Below are positions 54,045-61,593 of a stretch of DNA of 64,000 bases, piece by piece. Location: positions 310,001-374,000 of the forward strand of contig CAWASR010000028.1 of NCBI GenBank assembly GCA_963784805.1, written 5' to 3'. Origin of the DNA: Roseiarcus sp963784805. GTDB taxonomy: Bacteria; Pseudomonadota; Alphaproteobacteria; Rhizobiales; Beijerinckiaceae. The translations under genes and the position numbers were made by a program. Each line of letters begins with the position of its first letter. Within the stretch, counting starts at the first letter, position 1. Below the pieces are notes generated by a model. That model was not told where the DNA came from. It was given only the letters and a program-made list of their open reading frames with translations, and did not search any database.

Positions 54045-54821
54045 TCAGCACCCTTGGGCATTGCAAAGGTTCAGAATGTTGCCGCTGGTGAACTGGGCGC
54101 CGTCGAAGGTGCTTCCGAACGTTCCTGTGCAGGATTGACTGACATAGCCGTGCACCACCGAATCGACGTGGTTGCCGGTGCGATAGTCGCGAATCCACGG
54201 GCCACCGCTCGAACCGTAAGTCATTGAGCAGCCCGTATTCAGGACGCCTGACCCGCAACTCGAGCTTTGAGCGAAGCTCTCTGAAGCGCAGAGCTCGAGA
54301 TTGGCGCCGCCGCCGATATTGCCCGGGTAGCCGAGCGAGTGCATGCTCAGGTTGCTGGTATAGTTCCACGAGCGTCCCAGCCAACCGGTGTAGTATGTCA
54401 CGCCGTGACCCTTGGAGTCGTTTTGCAATGCGATCAGGCAGACGTCGGAAGCGATGTCGCCGTTGTTGATCCAGGAGTTGAGAACCCTGGCCTGCGCCCA
54501 ATTGAAAACTCCGTAGGGGGCGTTGCCGTTGTTGTAGGCCGGCGCGAAGGACCAGCCTCCGATCCAGTTGTTCTTTGTGCGGTCCCAGCAGCAGTGGGCG
54601 GCGGTGACGATGATGTTTTTGCCGCTGATGACAGAAGCGGAGCAGTAGCCGCCGTTCAGGAACAGCTTGCCGATCGCCTTTGGCGCATTCGGATTGCCGG
54701 TCTCCTGATATTGGGTGAAAATGTCTGTCTGCGCCAACGCCGCCCCAGAGAGAGCCTGACCCGCGATCGCGGCTGCGACAATCAGTGGCACGCGCACGGA
54801 AATGTGCTTTTTGGCGACCAT
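54045..54821 (-). CDS. Secreted trypsin-like serine protease
   Basis: 258 residues. A Sec signal peptide (PLIVAAAIAGQALSGAALAQ) is followed by a chymotrypsin-fold protease with the catalytic triad: His in SGKNIIVTAAHCCWD, Asp in IASDVCLIAL, and Ser in MTYGSSGGPWIRD. Cys residues are plentiful (AHCC, ELCAS, SSCGSG, NTGCSMTYG, SQSCTG, NLCNAQGC), implying several disulfides in the mature protein. It resembles V8/glutamyl-endopeptidase-like S1 proteases. A small secreted protein gene lies 52 bp upstream on the same strand and may be coexpressed. Confidence 0.85.
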   Translation of the reverse strand: MVAKKHISVRVPLIVAAAIAGQALSGAALAQTDIFTQYQETGNPNAPKAIGKLFLNGGYCSASVISGKNIIVTAAHCCWDRTKNNWIGGWSFAPAYNNGNAPYGVFNWAQARVLNSWINNGDIASDVCLIALQNDSKGHGVTYYTGWLGRSWNYTSNLSMHSLGYPGNIGGGANLELCASESFAQSSSCGSGVLNTGCSMTYGSSGGPWIRDYRTGNHVDSVVHGYVSQSCTGTFGSTFDGAQFTSGNILNLCNAQGC

Positions 54822-54873
54822 TTGCAGTCTCCTTCCCTCTAATCAATTGCTCAAATTCAGTTCCTTAATCGGA

Positions 54874-55251
54874 TCATTTCCAATCGTCGGGGTGAAGCTT
54901 GCGGGCTTCTTCGTCGGCGTTTGCGTCCGGCGCGCCGCCGTCGGCCGAGCCGGGCCGGGCCCTTCGCAAGGCGTTCCGTTCCGCGCGAGTGAGACGATGC
55001 GGTTTTGGCTTGCCAATGGTCGAGTTCCAATTCAGCGGCTTCGCGTTCAGCCGCTCCTCGCGCGTTTGGTATGACGGTTCCTCCATTTTCGACGCTTTAT
55101 TGCTTCCGCGTTCGATCGACGTCGTGGCGCCGCCTGAGGCCGCTTGCGCGAGACAAGCCGTCGAGGCAAGGAGCGGAGAGAGGAAAACGATGCCCGCCAC
55201 AGCCATCCAGGACGGGTATCCATCGCCGATGTGAAGCGCTTTCTGTGACAT
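54874..55251 (-). CDS. Small exported protein of unknown function
   Basis: 125 residues from ATG 55251. A hydrophobic segment (MAVAGIVFLSPLLASTACLAQAAS) looks like a signal peptide cleaved after AQA. The mature part is very polar: NKASKMEEPSYQTREERLNA, KPHRLTRAERNALRRARPGS and a charged tail ending HPDDWK. No family recognised. Placed just before the secreted protease gene in the same direction, so it could be its partner, inhibitor or simply co-regulated. Confidence 0.6.
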   Translation of the reverse strand: MSQKALHIGDGYPSWMAVAGIVFLSPLLASTACLAQAASGGATTSIERGSNKASKMEEPSYQTREERLNAKPLNWNSTIGKPKPHRLTRAERNALRRARPGSADGGAPDANADEEARKLHPDDWK

Positions 55252-55640
55252 GTTCGAACTCCTGACCGGCCGACAGTCTCCGGATGAGCGCCGGCCGCGC
55301 CTACAATCTGGTCCTATTCAATGCGCCCGACAAGGCCGGGCCGGCGCGCCGAGGCGGTCGCGTGAATGGACCGCGTCGTCCTCCTCGTCCGATCGCCCTG
55401 CCCTTTCGGCGACCGCTTTCCCTTTTGCGGTGAAATGCGATAGGTTCCGCCCGCCGCGCGGCGGCCCACGACGCCGGATCGTCGCTTCACCCGCTTTTCT
55501 CAGGCGGACGAGACGGGCGGAACACCGGCGCGTCGGGCTAGGGGACAAGACTTCCGCCGAAGTCCTGATAAGGACGGGTGAGGCCGCTCTTGCCCCCCGC
55601 CTGCTGTTTGTTTGGCGCGGCGGCGCTGCTAAGGAGCCCT
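55252..55640. other. Intergenic region, no gene recognised
   Basis: 389 bp separating the small exported protein gene from infA. It should hold the promoter of infA-maf-yacG and, on the other strand, of the exported pair. No motif could be assigned with confidence. Confidence 0.55.
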
Positions 55641-55859
55641 ATGTCGAAAGAAGAATTGCTAGAATTTCCCGGATTCGTGGTCGAGTTGCTGCCCAACGCG
55701 ACGTTCCGGGTCAAACTGGAGAACGACCACGAGATCATCGCCCACACCGCCGGCAAGATGCGCAAGAACCGCATCCGGGTGCTGGCGGGCGACAAGGTCC
55801 TGGTCGAGATGACTCCCTACGACCTCACCAAGGGCCGGATCACTTATCGATTCAAATGA
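55641..55859 (+). CDS. infA: Translation initiation factor IF-1
   Basis: 72 residues from ATG 55641, with AAGGAG upstream. The single OB-fold reads MSKEELLEFPGFVVELLPNA, TFRVKLENDHEIIAHTAGKMRKNRIRVLAGDKVLVEMTPYDLTKGRITYRFK: complete and typical. Stop overlaps the maf start as ATGA. Confidence 0.98.
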   Translation: MSKEELLEFPGFVVELLPNATFRVKLENDHEIIAHTAGKMRKNRIRVLAGDKVLVEMTPYDLTKGRITYRFK

Positions 55860-56554
55860 GGATCGCCGATTCGCATGACGAGCGGCCCGGGACGGCCCAT
55901 GCCGGCGGCTCTGGCGTGACCCCTTCGCTGCCTCGTCCGCGTCTGGTCCTGGCGTCCGGTTCGCCGCGACGGCTTGCGCTTCTGGGCCAGATTGGCGTCG
56001 AGCCCGACGAGGTGCTGCCGTCGGAGATCGACGAGACGCCGCGGCGCGGCGAATCTCCTCGCGCGCTGGCGCAGAGGCTGGCGGCGGAGAAGGCGCGCGC
56101 CTCGGCGGCGCTGGCGCTGAAACTGCCGAGCCCCGGGCCCTACCTTACGCTCGCGGCCGACACGGTCGTGTGCGTCGGGCGGAGGATGCTGCCGAAATGC
56201 GAAATCCTCGACGAGGCGGACGCCTGCCTGCGCCTGCTGTCGGGGCGCGCCCATCGCGTCTATACCGGCATTGCGCTGGCGACGCCGGGCGACGCGTTGC
56301 GGCGCCGCTTGGTCGAGACGCGGCTCCGGTTCAAGCGGCTGTCGCGCGAGGAGATCGAGGCCTATCTCGGCAGCGGCGAATGGCGCGGCAAGGCCGGCGG
56401 CTATGCGATCCAGGGCCTGGCGGGCGTCTTTGTCGTCAGGCTCGTCGGGTCCTACACCAATGTCGTCGGCCTTCCGCTCGCCGAGACCGCGGGCCTGCTC
56501 GCGGCCGAAGGCTATTATCCGCACCGGCAATGGGTCGGAAACCTGCTCCGATGA
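55856..56554 (+). CDS. maf: Maf-family nucleotide pyrophosphatase
   Basis: 232 residues from ATG 55856. RLVLASGSPRRLALLGQIGV and the DETPRRGESPRALAQRLA, AADTVVCVGRRML, SGRAHRVYTGIAL and GKAGGYAIQGLAGVFV motifs define Maf proteins, which hydrolyse dTTP/UTP or m7GTP-type nucleotides; the GYAIQG form favours the dTTP/UTP type. A 25-residue N-terminal extension precedes the domain. Coupled to infA and yacG by ATGA overlaps. Confidence 0.95.
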   Translation: MRIADSHDERPGTAHAGGSGVTPSLPRPRLVLASGSPRRLALLGQIGVEPDEVLPSEIDETPRRGESPRALAQRLAAEKARASAALALKLPSPGPYLTLAADTVVCVGRRMLPKCEILDEADACLRLLSGRAHRVYTGIALATPGDALRRRLVETRLRFKRLSREEIEAYLGSGEWRGKAGGYAIQGLAGVFVVRLVGSYTNVVGLPLAETAGLLAAEGYYPHRQWVGNLLR

Positions 56555-56772
56555 ACGCCAACGACAACACGCCCCCAAGGGCGCCGAAGAGCCGGAAGGC
56601 GCGGAAGGGAAAAGATCGCTCCTGCCCGATCTGCGGCAAGCCGCGCGATGAGCTTTACGACCCGTTCTGCTCGCGCCGCTGCGCCGACGTCGATCTGCAC
56701 CGATGGTTTACGGGCGGCTACGCCATCCCGGGCGAGAGCGCGGCGCCGGAGCCCGCCGACGAGGATGAGTGA
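56551..56772 (+). CDS. yacG: DNA gyrase inhibitor YacG (zinc-ribbon protein)
   Basis: 73 residues from ATG 56551, overlapping the maf stop as ATGA. The four-Cys zinc site is CPICGKP and FCSRRCADVDLHRWFTGGYAIPG, all canonical for YacG/DUF329. YacG blocks gyrase DNA binding in E. coli. The infA-maf-yacG order is common in Rhizobiales. Confidence 0.95.
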   Translation: MNANDNTPPRAPKSRKARKGKDRSCPICGKPRDELYDPFCSRRCADVDLHRWFTGGYAIPGESAAPEPADEDE

Positions 56773-56809
56773 GGCGCGGCCGCCGGAATGGCCTCGCCCA
56801 CCCGCCGCG

Positions 56810-57199
56810 TCACGCCGCCCGCTCGAGCCGCCGGTCGATTCTGTCTCGCAGCAGCGCGAAGTCGATCGGCTTGGTCAGCAGCTCCTCGGCGCCGCCCTCC
56901 AGCGCCCGGCGCTTGGTTTCGGCGTCGCCATAGGCGGTGATCATGACAATCGGCACGTCGGGCCGCAACGCCTTCGCCTTCGGCAGCATTTCGAGACCCG
57001 TCATGCCCGGCATATTGATATCGGACAGGATCAGGATCAGCGACGCGTCCCCCGAAGCCTCGACGCGCGCGAGCGCATCCGCGGCCGACAGCGCGAACTC
57101 CATCTGAAACCGCCCCGAGCGCAAATCCCGTCTGAACTGCTGGCGGAACAGCGGTTCGAGATCGGGTTCGTCATCGACCACCAGAACCAGAACGCTCAT
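56810..57199 (-). CDS. Single-domain response regulator
   Basis: 129 residues. Receiver domain only: acidic pocket VVDDEPD, phosphoacceptor D60 in LILILSDINMPGMTGLEML, Thr in VIMITAYGD and Lys in ELLTKPIDF. There is no output domain. Its ATG overlaps the histidine-kinase stop (ATGA at 57196-57199), so the two form a coupled two-component pair; output must go through another partner. Confidence 0.93.
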   Translation of the reverse strand: MSVLVLVVDDEPDLEPLFRQQFRRDLRSGRFQMEFALSAADALARVEASGDASLILILSDINMPGMTGLEMLPKAKALRPDVPIVMITAYGDAETKRRALEGGAEELLTKPIDFALLRDRIDRRLERAA

Positions 57200-59058
57200 G
57201 CTTGCTCCCGCTTTGTTTCGTGCGCGCCGCCGGCCCGAGGCAGCACGATCCGGAATTCGGTGAATTCCCCGGGCGCCGACTCGACGTCGAGGGTCCCGCC
57301 ATGTTCCGTCACGACGATGTCGTGGGTCATCGACAGCCCGAGTCCCGTCCCCTCACCGGCCGGCTTGGTGGTGAAGAACGGGTTGAAGATCTTTTCCCTC
57401 GCCCCGGCCGAAATGCCCGTCCCGTTGTCGCGGATCCGAATCTCGACCGCCTCGCCGAGGCTTTTGGTCGAGACGCTGAGCAAAGGCTCGAAGCCGGGAT
57501 CGCCGCTCTCGGTCTTGCGTTGCGCAGCCGCGTAGAACCCGTTCGATATCAGATTGAGAAACGCGCGCGAGATTTCCTGCGGGAAGACGTCGAGCATCCC
57601 GGCGTCCGCGTCCAGTTCGCGCGTCATCGTGATGTTGAAGCCGGGCTTTTCCGCACGCGCGCCATGATAGGCGAGGTTGAGGCTCTCCTCCAGGATCGCG
57701 TTGATGTCGGACGGACGTAGTTCGCCCGGGCCCGAGCGCGAATGCAGCAGCATATTCTTGACGATCGAGTCGGCGCGCTTGCCGTGCTGGGCCACCTTCT
57801 GCAGGTTGTCCTTCAGCATCCGCGTCAGTTCATCGACCTCCTCGCGAATTTTGCCGCCCAGCGGCTCGGGCGCCAGGACCTCCAGCAACTCGTCGGTCAA
57901 CTCCCCCGAGAGCGCCGCGAAATTGTTGACGAAATTGAGCGGGTTCTTGATCTCGTGGGCGATGCCGGCGGTGAGCTGGCCCAGCGAAGCGAGCTTTTCC
58001 GACTGGATCAGCCGGTCCTGCGCCTTGCGCAGGTCGTCGAGCGAGGCCGCAAGTTCGTGTGTGCGGGCCTGAACCTCGTTGAAGAGGCGCGCGTTTTCGA
58101 TGGCGATGACGGCCTGGTCGGCGAAGGTTTGCACGAGATCGAAGTGGCGCTGCGTGAAGGCTTCCGGCTGGGCGGCGACGAGGGTGATGGCGCCTTCCGT
58201 TCGGCCATCGCGTAAAAGGGGAACAGCAAGATAGCTCCGCCCCCGAGCAGCCGCAGCCACGCGCACGTAATTCGGATCCTTGTCCGCGTCCGGAACATAT
58301 TCGACGGCGCCGGACAGAATCGCGCGACCAGCCGCAGTTGCTCGATCCAACGGTATGAGCTGCCCGGTCAACCGCCGCGTCATCTCGCCGTCGCCGCTGA
58401 CGCTCGTCTGGAACCGGACCTGATCGCCTTCGCGCACCGCGATCGCGCCGCCGATGGCGCCGATCAACTCGACGGCGGATTTCAACAAGGTGTCGAACAC
58501 CGTCTGGAGGTCGAACGCCGAGCGGCTGATGACCTTCAGCACCTCGGATGTGGCGGTCTGCTGCTGCAGCGCCTCGCTCAAGTCGTCGGTCTTGGTCTTG
58601 ACCTCGTTGAACAGCCGCGCGTTCTCGATCGCGATCGCCGCCTGATCGGCGAAGGTTTGGGTGAGCTTGATCTGGCTTTGCGTGAAGGGTTCGGGCTCCG
58701 GGCGCCCGAGGCTGAAAATTCCAACCAGCTCGTCTTCGCGCATCAAGGGGATCACGACGATCGCGCGATAGCCGCCCAATTGAGCGCTCGACTTGTAGAG
58801 GTAGTCCGGATCGTTCCAGGCGTCCGAAAAATGCGCGATGTCGCCCGCCCGCACGGTGCGCCGCGAATGCAGGGGGTAGCGGACCGGGATCGGATTCTCG
58901 CGCGCCTCGCGCTCGAACGCTTCCGGCAGGCCGAATTGCGTCGCGAGCCGGCAAACCTCGCCGTCCCGCAGGTGAAGCGTCGCAAGAGGCGCGCGGCAGA
59001 GTCTGGCGGCGGCCTCCAGAATCGTCGATGTGGCCAGATTGAGATCGAACGCCGAGCG

Positions 59059-60104
59059 GCTGATGACTTTCAGGACGTCCGCCGTCGCGGTCTGCTGCTC
59101 CAGCGCCTCGGTAAGGTCGCGCGTGCGCGCCAGCACCTCGTCGAACAGCCGCGTGTTCTGGATCGCGATCGCGGCCTGATCGGCGAAGCTCTGCAGGAGC
59201 GCCTGTTCCCGATCGGAGAACGGCTTCGGCGGCCAGCGCACCACGACGATCGAGCCGAGGCCGCTCTCCTCCCACAGCATTGGCGCATAAAGGAGGGATG
59301 CGCCCCCGTGGCGGTTCACCCGATCGCGCAGTGTCGGCGACAAATCGGGAAGGGCGCCGAGATCGGGGATGTGGTGGGTGCGGCGTTCCCGGATGACCCG
59401 GCCGGTCACGCTTTCGGCAAGCGGGGTGACATCTTGCCGGGCTTCCTCGGCCCTCGGGCCGCGCCACGCCGCCGCCCGCACCATCTCGTCGTCGCCAATC
59501 GTGTAAATGCCGATTTCTTCGCTGCCGAAGAGACGCTGGCAGGCGTCGAGGATCGTTTCGAACACCGGCGCCGTATCGGCGACGGATCTGCTGATCGCGC
59601 CGAGCACCTCCGCCGAGGCCTTCTGCTGCTCCAGCGCTTCTTGAGTCTCGTCGAACATCCGGGCGTTCTCGATCGCGATCAGAGCCTGGTCGCGGAAGGA
59701 TTCGGCCTGGGCGATTTCGCTGGGGCCGAACATGTTGGCCCGCTTTCCGGCCAGCGTCAGCAGTCCGATGCACTCGTTCTCACGCAGCAGCGGCAAGTAC
59801 AGCGCCGAGTTGATGCCGAACGTCTCGCGGCGATGGCGCTCATGTTCGGGCAGCTCGATGAGCGACCAGTCCGGCAGGTGCAGCATCGTCTTCGACACGA
59901 AGACGCGCGAGGGAAAATTGGCGCTCGGATCGATCGGGAAGCGCTCGGACGGAAGCCCCGTTACTGGTCCCGCCGCGGTCGCTCCCGCTTTTGGCGCATA
60001 GGCGTCGCCCTCGCGAAGCTGCACCAAGGCCATGTCGCAGCGCAGCACCCGCGCGGCGGTAAGGACGATCTTTCGAACACCGGCCGCGCGTCGGTCGGCG
60101 ACTG
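59059..60104 (-). repeat. Tandem duplication, distal copy (1046 bp)
   Basis: Nearly identical to 60105-61152, with constant offset 1046 bp over the whole length and about ten scattered substitutions, mostly transitions. It encodes two GAF domains. This copy lacks one base near 60070; the ancestral unit would be 1047 bp, exactly 349 codons. Confidence 0.9.
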
Positions 60105-61152
60105 GCTGATGACTTTCAGGACGTCCGCCGTCGCGGTCTGCTGCTCCAGCGCCTCGGTAAGGTCGCGTGTGCGCGCCAGCACCTCGTCGAACAGCCGCGT
60201 GTTCTGGATCGCGATCGCGGCCTGATCGGCGAAGCTCTGCAGGAGCGCCTGTTCCCGATCGGAGAACGGCTTCGGCGGCCAGCGCACCACGACGATCGAG
60301 CCGAGGCCGCTCTCCTCCCACAGCATTGGCGCATAAAGGAGGGATGCGCCCCCGTGGCGGTTCACCCGATCGCGCAGTGTCGGCGACAAATCGGGAAGGG
60401 CGCCGAGATCGGGGATGTGGTGGGTGCGGCGTTCCCGGATGACCCGGCCGGTCACGCTTTCGGCAAGCGGGGTGACATCTTGCCGGGCTTCCTCGGCCCT
60501 CGGGCCGCGCCACGCCGCCGCCCGCACCATCTCGTCGTCGCCAATCGTGTAAATGCCGATTTCTTCGCTGCCGAAGAGACGCTGGCAGGCGTCGAGGATC
60601 GTTTCGAACACCGGCGCCGTATCGGCGACAGATCTGCTGATCGCGCCGAGCACCTCCGCCGAGGCCTTCTGCTGCTCCAGCGCTTCTTGAGTCTCGTCGA
60701 ACATCCGGGCGTTCTCGATCGCGATCAGAGCCTGGTCGCGGAAGGATTCGGCCTGGGCGATTTCGCTGGGGCCGAACATGTTGGCCCGCTTTCCGGCCAG
60801 CGTCAGCAGTCCGATGCACTCGTTCTCACGCAGCAGCGGCAAGTACAGCGCCGAGTTGATGCCGAACGTCTCGCGGCGATGGCGCTCATGTTCGGGCAGC
60901 TCGATGAGCGACCAGTCCGGCAGATGCAGCATCGTCTTCGACACGAAGACGCGCGAGGGAAAGTTGGCGCTCGGATCGATCGGGAAGCGCTCGGACGGAA
61001 GCCCCGTTACCGGTCCCGCCGCAGTCGCTCCCGCTTTTGGCGCATAGGCGTCGCCCTCGCGAAGCTGCACCAAGGCCATGTCGCAGCGCAGCACCCGCGC
61101 GGCGGTGAGGACGATCCTGTCGAACACCGGCCGCGCGTCGGTCGGCGACTGG
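60105..61152 (-). repeat. Tandem duplication, proximal copy (about 1047 bp)
   Basis: First-translated copy of the duplicated GAF pair, in frame with the N-terminus. The junctions share TCGGTCGGCGACTGGCTGAT, which occurs at the end of both copies. Confidence 0.9.
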
Positions 61153-61593
61153 CTGATGACGCGTAGAATCTCCGACGTCGCGGTCTGCCGCTCCCGCGCC
61201 TCGGCGAGTTCGCGCTCGCGCTCGGCCAACGCGGCCGCCAGAGCCTCGCGCGTCGACCGTTTCGCCACGCCGCGCGAGGGCTTTGGCGGAGGGGCGGCGG
61301 ACGGGGCGGCGCGAACCGGGGGCGACATGAGGCGGGAATCCACGAACGAATGCGGGGGTCGGACCATTGCGTCTATATTGGCCCCATGGCAATCCGATGT
61401 CTCCTGCTTTACGCGCGGCTCGGCGGCGTCGGGCCCGGCCGCGACGCTGAGCACGTTTAGGCCGGTTTGAGGTGACGTGGCCGGGATTGCCAGTTTCGCT
61501 CCATAACGGCTATCTAGGCCTCGCCATTGGCTTTCGGATGGCGAAATGTCGATACGTGATGTCGATATGCGAAGCCCCGGAGACCCTGCAAAA

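Larger units (their letters stand above)
57196..61454 (-). pseudogene. Multi-GAF sensor histidine kinase with internal tandem duplication and frameshift
   Basis: Reading leftward from about 61367 (or 61454), the N-terminal frame gives a coiled-coil segment, then GAF domains (RIVLTAARVLRCDMALVQLREG and VFETILDACQRLFGSEEIGIYT), each ending in a DQAAIAIQNTRLFDE-like helix. After the second copy of these two domains begins, one base is missing near 60070 (ACGATCTTTCG against ACGATCCTGTCG in the first copy). The first frame ends at 59961; the remaining four GAF domains, the HisKA-like box GIAHEIKNPLNFVNNF and the ATPase (DNGTGISAGAREKIFNPFFT, GTGLGLSM) lie in another frame ending 57196. Restored, the protein would be about 1420 residues with six GAF domains. 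A 3' product could restart internally. Confidence 0.88.

Noticed and set aside
58657..60225. A 522-codon plus-strand frame antisense to the histidine kinase
   Set aside because: Same antisense artefact of high-GC third positions; it is also partly repeated only because the kinase DNA is duplicated.
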